This document shows, in pieces, positions 1 through 8,789 of a stretch of DNA of 64,000 nt. The notes under the pieces were generated by a model. That model was not told the DNA's origin and ran no database searches. It was given only the letters and a program-made list of their open reading frames with translations. Positions within the stretch are counted from its first letter, which is position 1. Each line of letters opens with the position of its first letter. A program made the translations under genes and the position numbers. Origin of the DNA: Gemmata massiliana (GTDB lineage: Bacteria; Planctomycetota; Planctomycetia; Gemmatales; Gemmataceae); contig HG799467.1 of assembly GCA_000531095.1 (NCBI GenBank), forward strand, positions 270,536-334,535, given 5' to 3'.

Positions 1-550
1 GCACGAAGAGCACTTTGACCGGCCAGCCCGGAACGAGCACCGGGCGCGGGTCGTTTTTGCCGCGCACCGACGAAACGCCCCACACCGCGCCCGAGCAACT
101 CACCGCGATCATCAAAAAGAGTGTGTGACGCAGGCGGTCGCCGCCGTTGTGAAGACCCGGGTTGAGGTTCCACACGGAGAGGGCACAGATCCATACGATC
201 AGCCCCGAAACGAGTGGGCGCCAGCCGATTAATAGTGCAACTGCCGAAGCGATCCACACGCCGAACAGCGCTTGCCCGCCCCATTCGGCCGGGAGCCAGC
301 GCAAAACCGACCAGTACATGTGGTCGGCACGGAACCGACCGTCGTAGAGGCGCTGGCTAATTGCGTCCGGTCCGAAGAACGCAGTGAAGTGTGGCAGGTA
401 TTCGACAAAGATGTCCACGAGCAGCACAAGTGCCGTCGCGATCCGGAGCGCGGCGACGCGCTCGGCGGGCACCCGTTCGGTCCACCAGTTCCACCGTGAC
501 AGCGGCCACGGGAACCAGGGCTGTGTGCCGATGAGTCGCGCGCTACTCAC
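1..550 (-). CDS. HTTM-domain membrane protein (vitamin K-dependent carboxylase-like), partial
   Basis: Open minus-strand frame running off the left window edge; only about 183 N-terminal codons are present. Translation from a GTG at 548-550 gives hydrophobic segments and the stretch NPGLHNGGDRLRHTLFLM, which is typical of HTTM (horizontally transferred transmembrane, gamma-carboxylase-like) proteins of planctomycetes. The GTG start overlaps the stop of the upstream gene by four bases (GTGA), which implies translational coupling. The family is an integral membrane domain related to vitamin K-dependent gamma-glutamyl carboxylase, but the bacterial activity is mostly unknown. Family assignment comes from this motif, the hydrophobic pattern and the partner gene. 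The C-terminal half is outside the window. Confidence 0.7.
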   Translation of the reverse strand, partial: MSSARLIGTQPWFPWPLSRWNWWTERVPAERVAALRIATALVLLVDIFVEYLPHFTAFFGPDAISQRLYDGRFRADHMYWSVLRWLPAEWGGQALFGVWIASAVALLIGWRPLVSGLIVWICALSVWNLNPGLHNGGDRLRHTLFLMIAVSCSGAVWGVSSVRGKNDPRPVLVPGWPVKVLFV

Positions 551-1329
551 GGCGCCACCCCCACCGGAACGAACTCCATTTTCGTCACGTCGAACGCATC
601 GACCGCGTTGGTGTCGGGCCACCACCGGGCGAACGGGCGCTCGGTCACCGTGCGCGGGGAATCGTGCGGTTCATCCGGATTCGGCGTGGTGATGTACCGG
701 TGTTTCAGAATCACCACATGCGGGCGGTCGCGGTGCGGGTTGTCGGCGAGGTACTCTTTTAAACGCGAATCGAGCCAGGCGCGGATCTCGCGGCGCGAGG
801 CACGCACGATGTCCGGCAGATCGGACCAGAGGTCCGGCCGTTCCGCAATTATCTCTGGGGATGCGTACCACACCGGAATCACGAATTGCGACTCAAAGTG
901 AAAGTGCCGGCACTGAACAAGTGGGGCGCGGTACGCGGTGCTTATGTAAGTTCGTGGTTCGTAGTGCGACAGCAGCGTATCGCGGGTGCCGTCGTCCCAT
1001 TGAAATTCTGTGCTCGCAAACACCGAGTACGGTGGCGTACCCGGCGCGAACATCGCCCATCCTTGCTCCTGCCCGGATACTTCGGACCAGAACGTGAGTA
1101 GCTCACTGGCACGCTCCGCGGTCCGCTGGAGCGGTTCGGACGTGGTGAACGTTCCTTTGGCTTGGTAACCGTAGGTGATCGGTTCGAGTGGCGGCTCGGA
1201 CGGGCGGAGCGGTACGAACACCACGAAATTCGCAGCAACGATGTAAACGAGTTGCCATGTGGCGAACAGCCCCACCAGTACGGCGAAGCCGCGGCGCACG
1301 CGCGACGGATTCGGGTTCGGGTCTGTCAT
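547..1329 (-). CDS. Hypothetical membrane-anchored partner of the HTTM protein
   Basis: About 260 residues. The chosen ATG (1327-1329) gives MTDPNPNPSRVRRG, then a hydrophobic segment around residues 13-35 that would be a membrane anchor or uncleaved signal, followed by a soluble domain rich in Trp, Arg and Glu. An in-frame start further upstream would add 14 residues. The stop overlaps the start of the HTTM gene by four bases, so the two are very probably one operon, and the pairing suggests a shared membrane function. No enzymatic motif was recognised. Confidence 0.7.
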   Translation of the reverse strand: MTDPNPNPSRVRRGFAVLVGLFATWQLVYIVAANFVVFVPLRPSEPPLEPITYGYQAKGTFTTSEPLQRTAERASELLTFWSEVSGQEQGWAMFAPGTPPYSVFASTEFQWDDGTRDTLLSHYEPRTYISTAYRAPLVQCRHFHFESQFVIPVWYASPEIIAERPDLWSDLPDIVRASRREIRAWLDSRLKEYLADNPHRDRPHVVILKHRYITTPNPDEPHDSPRTVTERPFARWWPDTNAVDAFDVTKMEFVPVGVAP

Positions 1330-1466
1330 CGGGTGGTCGCGAGTAACGGGTGTTTCGGAAACGTAGCACACCTTCGGGCACGCGGCCGGCTACACCTTTC
1401 CTCCCATGCGTAAAATGCCCGTATCAGGTTCCCGCGTTCACGGACCACAGACTCACGGACCGTTCG

Positions 1467-2489
1467 ATGACAACCGCAACTTCGGTTCCCGCGCCGGCAG
1501 AGTACCAGTCCGCACTCACGGGCGCGGCGCTTTTCGATACTTCCGGGGCCGCCAAACTCCTACTAACCGGCCCCGATGCGCCGATGTTCCTCGGCAACCT
1601 CAGTACCAACGACATTAAGGCGCTTCCATTGGGTGGTGGAGTCGAGGCGTACTTCTGCGATGCACGAGCGAAGGTGAAGTTCCAGGCGTGGATCTATCAC
1701 GTTCGACTGAGCGATGCCCGCCACGCGATGTGGATCGAAACGACCCCCGGGCGCAACACAGAACTGGTGCAATACCTCGACCGATACCTCATCTCGGAGC
1801 AGGTTGAAATCGCTGATCGCACCGCGGACTTCGCGCAGTTCCACCTCGCCGGGCCGAAGGCCGCGGCCGTACTCGGTGCCGCGCTCGGAGAAGCGGTGCC
1901 GGAACTGCCCGAGTTCGCCCACATGGAACGCACGTTCGGGCGCGACGCGACGTGCTCCCTGCGCCGGCGCGATCAACTCGGCGTGCCGGGGTTTGACATC
2001 GTGTGCCGAACGGACGTTGCCGATGGCGTGAAACGCATGCTCCTCGCCGCGGGTGCGACTCCAGCCGGTGCGGATACGTTCGAGACGCTTCGTATCGAGG
2101 CCGGCGCGCCGATCTTCGGGAAAGACATCGACGAGAATCGGTTCGTGATGGAGGTGGGGTACGCGCTGCGTGCGGTCAGTTACGCGAAGGGTTGCTACTT
2201 GGGACAAGAGCCGATCGTGATGGCCCGCGACCGCGCCGGGCACGTGAACCGCGCGTTCTTGGGCCTGAAGGTGCTAGAAGGCGGCCCGCTCCCGGCCGGG
2301 GCGAAGGTGTTTCGCGACGGCCAGGAGGTCGGGTTGGTCACGTCGAGTTGTCAGTCCCCGCGGCTCGGTGTCCCGGTTGCGCTCGCGTACCTCAAGTGGA
2401 AGCACCAGGAACCCGGCACGCGGATGGAAGCCGAAACTCCAGCGGGGCGGCAACCGGTGGAAGTGTTGGGGCTTCCGCCGGTGAAGTGA
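1467..2489 (+). CDS. ygfZ: YgfZ/GcvT-like folate-binding protein
   Basis: About 340 residues of the aminomethyltransferase fold. The decisive motif is KGCYLGQEPI near residue 245, which matches the K-G-C-Y-x-G-Q-E signature of YgfZ, a tetrahydrofolate-binding protein that helps maintain Fe-S enzymes. The ATG at 1467 is preferred over the earlier in-frame start because the residues upstream of it look like non-coding sequence. True GcvT (glycine cleavage T protein) is less likely because of the YgfZ signature and the absence of gcvH/gcvP neighbours. A role in Fe-S repair would fit a genome rich in Fe-S redox proteins, but that is inference. Confidence 0.8.
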   Translation: MTTATSVPAPAEYQSALTGAALFDTSGAAKLLLTGPDAPMFLGNLSTNDIKALPLGGGVEAYFCDARAKVKFQAWIYHVRLSDARHAMWIETTPGRNTELVQYLDRYLISEQVEIADRTADFAQFHLAGPKAAAVLGAALGEAVPELPEFAHMERTFGRDATCSLRRRDQLGVPGFDIVCRTDVADGVKRMLLAAGATPAGADTFETLRIEAGAPIFGKDIDENRFVMEVGYALRAVSYAKGCYLGQEPIVMARDRAGHVNRAFLGLKVLEGGPLPAGAKVFRDGQEVGLVTSSCQSPRLGVPVALAYLKWKHQEPGTRMEAETPAGRQPVEVLGLPPVK

Positions 2490-2501
2490 CGACAGCGAAA
2501 T

Positions 2502-2954
2502 TCAGCACGTCCCGGGCCGCACTGTGAGGACCGGGCACGTAGCGTGGCGCACGACCATTTCTGCTACACTGCCGAGCAGCACGCGGGCGATTCCCTCGCG
2601 CCCGTGTGTGGCGATGCACACGAGATCGACGTTCAGGTCTTTTACGGCTTCGACGATCTCTTGTTCCGGTGAACCGAGCCGCACTTCCGCACGCGGCTTG
2701 TACTTTTCCAGCTTCATTGCAGTAATGAGGTTCGCCAGACCGATTTTGCCGGATTCGGTGAGTGCGTCGAGATCGGCCATCGGCGTGGGCGTTGGCATCA
2801 CCGCGTCCGGGAGCGCGAGGACCGTATCCGGAACGACGTGGAGCAGGACAAGTTCGGCCTCGAACCTGTCGGCAAGCTCGGCCGCGTACCGCACGGCCGG
2901 GGTCGCGCACTCGCTGAAGTCGGTCGGAACGAGAATGCGGCGAATGGTAATCAT
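2502..2954 (-). CDS. Universal stress protein (UspA family)
   Basis: 150 residues, the normal size for a single-domain UspA protein. It starts MITIRRILVPTDFSE, the usual first beta-strand plus nucleotide-contacting Asp. It ends with THGREGIARVLLGSVAE, close to the family G-2x-G-9x-G(S/T) ATP-binding motif, although the first Gly is Ala here. The C-terminus CPVLTVRP is also typical. Convergent with the YgfZ-like gene. Probably a soluble ATP-binding stress protein; its target cannot be told from sequence. Confidence 0.88.
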   Translation of the reverse strand: MITIRRILVPTDFSECATPAVRYAAELADRFEAELVLLHVVPDTVLALPDAVMPTPTPMADLDALTESGKIGLANLITAMKLEKYKPRAEVRLGSPEQEIVEAVKDLNVDLVCIATHGREGIARVLLGSVAEMVVRHATCPVLTVRPGTC

Positions 2955-2985
2955 GGCGTGGCTCCTTTCGGGCTACACCCACATT

Positions 2986-3834
2986 CTACCGCGATTCACC
3001 GCGCGTGAGTTGCTGATACCCTTCTCGAATTGCCCGCGTGATCGGTCCTTCACTTCCAGTACGAATGTGTTTTCCGTCCACGCGCACGATGCCGACGACG
3101 CCGCACGCCGTGCCTGCAATGAACGCCTCTTCCGCGGTGAGCAGGTCTTCGAGCGTGACCGTGTATTCCGCAACGACCAGCCCCGCGTCGCCGGCCATTC
3201 CTGCGATCGCGTACCCGGTCGCGTCTTCCGATTGCCCGCCCGCAACGACGAGCGCGCCGTCTTTCACCACGAACAGGAAGCCTTCCGTGGCGCCGACGAG
3301 GTGTCCCGCCTGATCCCGGAACAGTGCTTCGAGGCAGCCATTTTGCAGCGCGTGCTGCTTCGCGCGAACGACGTGGAGCTGATTCAGCGTGCGGGAACGG
3401 TGGGCCGGGTTCTCGGTGTCGAGCACAAGCGGAGAAACGACCGCGTGCAGCCCGTGTCCGGCGAGTTCGTGCGGGAACGGCTGGTACTCCTCCGCGATCA
3501 CGATCACTTGCGGTTCGATCTTTCGGGGGTCCGGGCCGATCGTTCCCGGGCCGCGCGTAACGATGACGCGAACGTACCCCTCGGTTCGGTTGTTCGCTTT
3601 CGCTGTGGCTTCGATCGCCGCGAGCAGTTCCGCTTCTGATAACGGAATATCGATACCCACGGCCTGGGCCGCGGCGAAGAGGATGCGGAGGTGGTGTGAG
3701 GCGCGAAATAGCGCGCCGTTGAAGACACGCAGGTGCTCCCACACGCCGTCGCCATAGAGGAGGCCGTGATCGAACGGGCTGACGCGGGCGTCGAGCTTGT
3801 CGGTGAGCGTGCCGTTGAGCCAGAGAAGAGACAT
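2986..3834 (-). CDS. Class IV (branched-chain/D-amino acid type) aminotransferase-like protein
   Basis: 282 residues, the usual length for fold-type IV PLP enzymes (IlvE, DAAT, PabC). The N-terminus has the family block SPFDHGLLYGDGVWEHLRVF, and the region GATEGFLFVVKDG matches the x-x-T-E-x-x-N-L-F cofactor block. In the segment that normally carries the Schiff-base lysine (I-K-x-L-N-x-L in PabC), this protein reads SRTLNQL, with Arg148 (CGC) at the lysine position. If the alignment is right, the canonical PLP lysine is missing. It is therefore safest called aminotransferase-like rather than IlvE. Stand-alone gene between uspA-like and lolD-like genes. Confidence 0.75.
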   Translation of the reverse strand: MSLLWLNGTLTDKLDARVSPFDHGLLYGDGVWEHLRVFNGALFRASHHLRILFAAAQAVGIDIPLSEAELLAAIEATAKANNRTEGYVRVIVTRGPGTIGPDPRKIEPQVIVIAEEYQPFPHELAGHGLHAVVSPLVLDTENPAHRSRTLNQLHVVRAKQHALQNGCLEALFRDQAGHLVGATEGFLFVVKDGALVVAGGQSEDATGYAIAGMAGDAGLVVAEYTVTLEDLLTAEEAFIAGTACGVVGIVRVDGKHIRTGSEGPITRAIREGYQQLTRGESR

Positions 3835-3926
3835 GTTCGATTTCGATTCGCGATTGAAGATTGACAGGGGCGCCGCTCAGTAAGCTAATGCCCCCCAATC
3901 TCCAATCGCAATTCTCAAATCGAAAA

Positions 3927-4658
3927 TTACACGGCGGCTAATCGCGGTTGAAAGGACGGGCGCGGGGCCGGCGTGTCGTCGGTAACGACCCCACCCACCA
4001 TTCGCACCACGCGGTCCGTTGCGGACACGATTTCCATGTTGTGCGTGACCATCACGATCGTCACGCCCTTGTTGTGGTTGATGTCGCGCAGGAGGCGCAC
4101 GATCTCGCTCCCGGCTGCGGTGTCGAGGTTCCCGGTCGGCTCGTCGGCGAGCAGGACGCGGGGGTCCATCAGCAGTGCGCGGGCGATCGCGGTGCGCTGC
4201 ATCTCCCCGCCGGACAACTCGCGCGGGCGGTGCTTCAGCCGGTGCTTCAGCCCGACCAGTTCGAGCAACTCCTCGGCCCGCCGGCGCCACTGGCGGCGCG
4301 TCTGCCACCAGGTGAGCACCGAGTGCCCGATGTACGCCGGCATCAGCACGTTGTCGACCGCGTTGAGTTCCGGGAGCAGGTGGTAGAACTGGAAGATGTA
4401 GCCGAACGTGCGGTTCCGCAGGCGGTCGCGGTCGCGGGACGGGAGGTTGTCGATGCGCTTCCCGTCGAGCAGCACGCGCCCCGCGTCCGGGGCGTCGAGC
4501 GTGCCGATCAGGTGCAGCAGCGTGCTCTTCCCGGAGCCGGACGCGCCGACGATGCTCAGGAACTCGCCCGTCTGCACTTCGAGGTCCAGCCCGTTCAGCA
4601 CCCGCACCTGAACGGCGTGCCGGCGGTACGTCTTTTCGAGCTTTACGGCGGTCAGCAT
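3927..4658 (-). CDS. lolD: ABC transporter ATP-binding protein, LolD type
   Basis: 243 residues. Walker A GASGSGKST, Q-loop region FQFYHLLPEL, signature LSGGEMQR and Walker B VLLADEPTGNLD are all intact. The order and the ending of Walker B are typical of LolD/MacB ATPases that power lipoprotein or efflux permeases. A GGAG ribosome site sits six bases before the ATG. It lies downstream of the large permease gene on the same strand and is probably its ATPase. Between the two is a palindromic repeat at 4708-4763. Confidence 0.87.
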   Translation of the reverse strand: MLTAVKLEKTYRRHAVQVRVLNGLDLEVQTGEFLSIVGASGSGKSTLLHLIGTLDAPDAGRVLLDGKRIDNLPSRDRDRLRNRTFGYIFQFYHLLPELNAVDNVLMPAYIGHSVLTWWQTRRQWRRRAEELLELVGLKHRLKHRPRELSGGEMQRTAIARALLMDPRVLLADEPTGNLDTAAGSEIVRLLRDINHNKGVTIVMVTHNMEIVSATDRVVRMVGGVVTDDTPAPRPSFQPRLAAV

Positions 4659-4707
4659 TTTCGTCTCCGGGCGAACGGCCGGCGTGAGCCGGCTGGTAGT
4701 TTTGCTC

Positions 4708-4763
4708 GTGGCACAGGCCTCTGGCCTGTGGAGGCGCTACCACAGGCCAGAGGCCTGTGCCAC
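4708..4763. repeat. Dispersed palindromic repeat, 23-bp arms (copy 1)
   Basis: Perfect 23-bp inverted repeat: arms 4708-4730 and 4741-4763, starting GTGGCACAGGCCTCTGGCCT, with a 10-base loop. The same arms recur at 30472-30526 with a different 9-base loop, so this is a mobile or REP-like family. It sits between the permease and its ATPase gene, where its transcript would form a strong hairpin. Confidence 0.9.
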
Positions 4764-4820
4764 CACCACAAGACGCATCACCTCAACACCGTAACTCGCG
4801 TTCTCACGCCGGCCGCTCGC

Positions 4821-6431
4821 CTACTCGAAGCGGAGCGCCCGGACCGGTTGCAGCGTCGCCGCGCGCCAGGCCGGGAGCAGGCTGAACGTGGACGCGATGA
4901 GTACGGCCCCGACGTTCACGCTCACTACGGTCAGTAACTCAACGTTGGTTGGGATTTCCTTGAAGTAGTACACGTCCTTCGGGAACAGGGCGGCGCCCGT
5001 TTGGCGTGTCATGAACGCTTCGATCTCGTTGATGTACCGGGTGATGGTCAGTCCCAGTGCGGTGCCCAGACCGCACCCGACGGTGCCGAGTAGCAATCCG
5101 TAGCCGAGGAAGATGCTCATCACGCCCCAACTGCTCGCGCCCAGCGACTTCATGATACCGATGTCGCGGTACTTCTCGCTCACGATCATGGTGAAGATCG
5201 CGAGGATGCTGAACCCGGCCACGCCGACGATCATGAACAGGAGTATGTTCAGGATTTTGCGCTCCACCTCGATCGCGGACAGCAGCGGCCCCTGGAGTTC
5301 TTCCCAGGTAGCGACCTTGGCCTCGCGGTGCGGGAAGTATTTCCGCAACTCCTCGCACACGGCCGCCTTATCCCGGTCGTAGTTCTTCAGCCGGAGCTGG
5401 AACGCCGTTGCCCGGTCCGCCATGCCGCGGATGCTCTGCAACTGTTCGAGCGGCACGTAGACGTAGCTCTGGTCGTACTCGCTCATCTCCGTCTTCAGGT
5501 AGTCGGCCACATAGAAGCTGCCCCACACGGGCTTGAGGTCTTCACCGCCCGCAGTCGTGAGGATCACGTTGTCGCCCGGCGACAGCGCGACCTCTTCCAC
5601 CATTTGGCCTTCTTTGTTGTGGTACCGGAAGTGCGCGAGGCTGTGCCCCACGATGACGCCGTGCATCTTCGGCTTCGGGATGCCGACGTCGACGTCCATC
5701 TTCGGTTCGGGAATCGCGTCGGGTAGCGGCGGGATCGCCGTCTTCACGGCTTTCGACTGAACGACTTGAGGGGCCTCACGGTCGTGGCGCCGCCGGTTCC
5801 ACTCGACGCGCTGGAGCGCTTCCGGGGTGAGGTCGAAATTCGGGTGCGGCGAGCCCTTTTGACGATCGAGGTATTCGGAGAACCCGCCCACCGCGGCGCG
5901 GCCCTCCGGGTCGATACCGATCAGTCGCACCGGTTTGGCAACGGTCCGGCCGTAGTCGTCGCGGAACTGGAGAACGGCGAACGTTTCGATGGTGGGCGTG
6001 ACGGCTTCGATCTTGTCGCCCACGGGACCGGTCTGGATCTCGTGCGCGATCCCGGCCGGGGTCAGGTACCGTCGGGTCGTGAGTGTTTTGCCGTCCGTTG
6101 TTTCGATGACCAGCGCGTGCGGGGTCTGTTGCCGGCTCACCTCGATCGATCCGCCGCGAATCATCCGTGAGTCGGCGCCGAACTTCTTGGCCTCGTCTGC
6201 CGTGAGGTCGCGCGTCTCTTCGCGGACGATCTCGAACCCGTCGGGGCGGTCTGTGTCTACTACGACATCGGACAGAACCCCGTGGAGCCGGTCCTTGAGC
6301 TTAGTGCTGAACCCGCTCATGACCGCGTTCACCACGATCAGTGTCGCCACGCCGAGCATCACGCTCACGATGCAGATGAACGCCAAGTAGCGGGTTTGCA
6401 AGTAGCGGACGCAGAGGAGCAGCTTGTACAC
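4821..6431 (-). CDS. FtsX-family permease (LolC/LolE-like)
   Basis: About 536 residues from a GTG at 6429-6431, chosen because GGAAGGA lies five bases upstream; the longer ORF adds 30 unlikely residues. Begins VYKLLLCVRYLQTRYLAF, then a transmembrane segment (about residues 20-42), a large periplasmic domain, and three membrane segments in the last 170 residues, with the typical FtsX stretch YRDIGIMKSLGAS. The periplasmic domain is larger than in E. coli LolC. With the LolD-like ATPase downstream it probably forms a lipoprotein-releasing or related envelope transporter. Substrate unknown. Confidence 0.82.
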   Translation of the reverse strand: MYKLLLCVRYLQTRYLAFICIVSVMLGVATLIVVNAVMSGFSTKLKDRLHGVLSDVVVDTDRPDGFEIVREETRDLTADEAKKFGADSRMIRGGSIEVSRQQTPHALVIETTDGKTLTTRRYLTPAGIAHEIQTGPVGDKIEAVTPTIETFAVLQFRDDYGRTVAKPVRLIGIDPEGRAAVGGFSEYLDRQKGSPHPNFDLTPEALQRVEWNRRRHDREAPQVVQSKAVKTAIPPLPDAIPEPKMDVDVGIPKPKMHGVIVGHSLAHFRYHNKEGQMVEEVALSPGDNVILTTAGGEDLKPVWGSFYVADYLKTEMSEYDQSYVYVPLEQLQSIRGMADRATAFQLRLKNYDRDKAAVCEELRKYFPHREAKVATWEELQGPLLSAIEVERKILNILLFMIVGVAGFSILAIFTMIVSEKYRDIGIMKSLGASSWGVMSIFLGYGLLLGTVGCGLGTALGLTITRYINEIEAFMTRQTGAALFPKDVYYFKEIPTNVELLTVVSVNVGAVLIASTFSLLPAWRAATLQPVRALRFE

Positions 6432-6579
6432 GGCAGTCCTTCCGACCAGTGTGCGCGCGAGTGTGGTGGGAACACGGTCGCGGGTGCTTGTAACAAGACC
6501 GGCGGTCGAGGAAAAGGCCAAGAGCGAGGGGGCAAAGAAGGTAGGACAGAGAACAAGAGCGGGCAGAGATTTGGGTTTC

Positions 6580-6738
6580 AGCCCCGGATGGGGCGAGGGT
6601 GAGTAGCCAGGGGTGGAGCGCTAGCGCAACCCCTGGCAGACTCCCAGGAATTCCGGTGTTTGAGCATTTTTCATTGCGACAAGTTCGCCAGGGGTTGCGC
6701 TAGCGCTCCACCCCTGGCTACTCGCCCCATCCGGGGCT
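6580..6738. repeat. Long imperfect inverted repeat (arms about 52-58 bp)
   Basis: Left arm 6580-6637 and right arm 6687-6738 are reverse complements apart from a 5-base indel (GGTGA in the left arm). The core is AGCCAGGGGTGGAGCGCTAG in the left arm. Each arm is itself partly palindromic (CCAGGGGT ... ACCCCTGG). The 49-base centre has no coding potential. The element lies upstream of the LolC-like gene and downstream of an unknown gene, both on the minus strand. Confidence 0.88.
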
Positions 6739-6753
6739 ACAAATACATCGGCC

Positions 6754-7200
6754 TTATTCCTTACTGCCCAAAACCTGGACACCGAAACCGTTTAGGTCGA
6801 TGTCTTCGCCCTTTTCGGCTTCCCCAGGACCGCCGCGGTCGATCGATAGGCGCAAGTACGCCCAGATGCTCGTTTTTTCGCCCTGCATGTCGTACCCGCT
6901 CGCGTCCGTGTCGGCTTCCAATAACCAGCGCCAGCTTCTGCGCTCGTCTTTTCCGCCGTCGGTGGCTTCTTCCTGCCAGCCTTTCAGCACGCGCGACAAG
7001 TTCTGGAGCGCGGACCGCCAGCTCTTGTTCTCGGTAATGTGCATGCGCACCTCGTCCGGGGCCGCCTCAATGGAGACGTTGGCCACCGTTTTGAGGGCGT
7101 CGAAGAGCTTGTGCTCGATCGCGGAGCAGCGCCACGGCGACCACAGATAAAAGGTCACGCTCGGCGCTTCCATCACTAACCCGAACAGGTCCACCCGCAT
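6754..7200 (-). CDS. Hypothetical protein, 148 aa
   Basis: Start chosen at the ATG (7198-7200) preceded by GGAGAG; translation begins MRVDLFGLVMEAPSVTFYLW. A soluble protein rich in Trp, Glu and Asp, with no signal peptide, no clear motif and a charged C-terminus. Codon use looks normal for the region and the ribosome site is good, so the gene is probably real. Divergent from the phosphoesterase gene. Function not recognised. Confidence 0.6.
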   Translation of the reverse strand: MRVDLFGLVMEAPSVTFYLWSPWRCSAIEHKLFDALKTVANVSIEAAPDEVRMHITENKSWRSALQNLSRVLKGWQEEATDGGKDERRSWRWLLEADTDASGYDMQGEKTSIWAYLRLSIDRGGPGEAEKGEDIDLNGFGVQVLGSKE

Positions 7201-7282
7201 GGCGGCTCTCCGCGTGTCAATCAAATAACATACCAGTAGTGCAATTTAGCTCGGAACGAACACCCGGAGAAGGTGAGAGGTG

Positions 7283-8113
7283 ATGCAATTGCCCGCCCGA
7301 GTCGACTACCCCGTGATCGCGATCGGTGACTTGCACGGGCGCGTCGAGTGGCTCGACAAGCTCGTCGCGAAGTTGCGCACGCGCCCCGAATGGCCGACCG
7401 CGAAACTCGTCTTCCTCGGCGACCTCGTGGACCGGCACCCCACGGTGAAGGATCTCGTCTCGCGCGTAATCGAGTTAATCACCGAGAAACCCGGGAGCAC
7501 GTGTGTGATGGGCAATCACGATCTGGCACTCGTGAAAGCGACCGGGTTGGACGGCCCGCCCTCTGAGTCGTGGGTGCGCCGCTACGCGACCAACTACGAC
7601 CACAACTGGACGTTCCGCAGTTACTTGGGGCGCACAGCGGACTACATGCCGCCGGGGAAGTGGGAACAGGAACTTGCCGAACTGAAAGCCGCGATGCCGG
7701 AGGAACACCGGGCGTTTCTCGCGAACTTGCCGTGGGTCGCCGAGGCCGAGGGGCACATCTTCCTGCACAACGGGTTGTCGCCGGAACTGGACTGCCCCGC
7801 GCCGGTCCAGTTGGCGTGTGCGCACAACAAAATCTGGGACCGAGCGGTGGTGAACCCGCGGTTCGGGACCGACACCGATCGGATGTTCAACCCGGAGTAC
7901 CCGGTGTGGCTCGGCGCGGACAAGCGGCTCTCGGAGCGCCCGCTCCCGCTATCGGGGAAAGTGCAAGTGAGTGGGCATATCAAGCTCGATGTGCCCGACG
8001 CGAATCGCGTCCGCATTCGCATCGACACGAGCGGCGGTGTGCGCGAACCGCTCACCGCCTGCGTCCTCACCGGCCCGGGCGCGGAGCCGGTGTTCGTGTT
8101 CAGCAACGAGTGA
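7283..8113 (+). CDS. Calcineurin-like metallophosphoesterase (PPP/ApaH-like)
   Basis: About 276 residues. Metal-binding motifs in order: GDLHG (near residue 16), GDLVDR (near 46), GNHD (near 77), and later HNG and SGH blocks that supply the remaining His ligands. This set defines PPP-family protein phosphatases and ApaH-type hydrolases. Either the GTG at 7280 or the ATG at 7283 can start; both lie at good distance from GGAGAAGG. Cytoplasmic. Substrate (phosphoprotein or dinucleoside polyphosphate) not decided by sequence. Confidence 0.85.
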   Translation: MQLPARVDYPVIAIGDLHGRVEWLDKLVAKLRTRPEWPTAKLVFLGDLVDRHPTVKDLVSRVIELITEKPGSTCVMGNHDLALVKATGLDGPPSESWVRRYATNYDHNWTFRSYLGRTADYMPPGKWEQELAELKAAMPEEHRAFLANLPWVAEAEGHIFLHNGLSPELDCPAPVQLACAHNKIWDRAVVNPRFGTDTDRMFNPEYPVWLGADKRLSERPLPLSGKVQVSGHIKLDVPDANRVRIRIDTSGGVREPLTACVLTGPGAEPVFVFSNE

Positions 8114-8116
8114 GAC

Positions 8117-8659
8117 TCAGCGCAAGCCGGCTCCCGCGATGCCGGCGATCAACGCAATTGGAACGACGATAACGATGGTAATCGCAATGTAGATAAGGAT
8201 TTCAAACAGCACCACGAGACAGGCGCGAGGGAACGTAGTCGGCAGCATCGCGGTCCGAATGCCCGCGTTAATTAGAAAGCCGATCGCAAGATTGATTGCT
8301 AATATTGCTATGAATATTGGTAGATTATTGGCTCCGGCTCCTAACATCGCGACCTCGAATACCTTGTTCACGACAAAGTTTATGATGCCGTTCACGATTG
8401 CAATCACGAGTGCCCGGCCCAGGGGAGGCGCCGGGATTGCGGTCTTCGCGATTCGCTTCCGTGACCGCCGGGGGCGCTCTTCATCCCAATCGTCACCGTA
8501 ATCGTCGTAGTCGTCGTAATCGTCGTACCGGCTGCGCGGCGGCAGGCACTTGTTCGCGATCGCAACTCCGCCCATAAGAACGGCGGCCGCGATTAATAGG
8601 GCGACGGGGATAACGATGAGCAAGGCGATGCAAATAAAACCAAGGGCGGCTCCGGCCAC
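8117..8659 (-). CDS. Small multi-span membrane protein with acidic linker (paralogue A)
   Basis: About 180 residues from a GTG (8657-8659) with GGAG six bases upstream; the ORF stays open further upstream but that part lacks protein character. Two N-terminal hydrophobic segments, a hydrophilic linker with RYDDYDDYDDYGDDWDEE, then three hydrophobic segments. The C-terminal part (MLPTTFPRACLVVLFE) resembles the next gene (VTLPTSFGRAALVAFLN), so the two are probably tandem paralogues. No known family recognised. Confidence 0.6.
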   Translation of the reverse strand: MAGAALGFICIALLIVIPVALLIAAAVLMGGVAIANKCLPPRSRYDDYDDYDDYGDDWDEERPRRSRKRIAKTAIPAPPLGRALVIAIVNGIINFVVNKVFEVAMLGAGANNLPIFIAILAINLAIGFLINAGIRTAMLPTTFPRACLVVLFEILIYIAITIVIVVPIALIAGIAGAGLR

Positions 8660-8789
8660 GGCGATCTCCGAACGGAATATCGGATCAAAGTCGACACAGT
8701 GAGTCGATGACTTATTGTTTGATGTGTACGCGATTATAAGGTTGCGCCGGTTTTCCGCAAGCACCGACCCGGTTTTGTGCTGACGTTTG

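Noticed and set aside
4708-6738. Insertion sequences at the inverted repeats
   Set aside because: No transposase ORF lies between or beside the arms; centres are only 10-49 bases, so they are palindromic repeats rather than IS elements.
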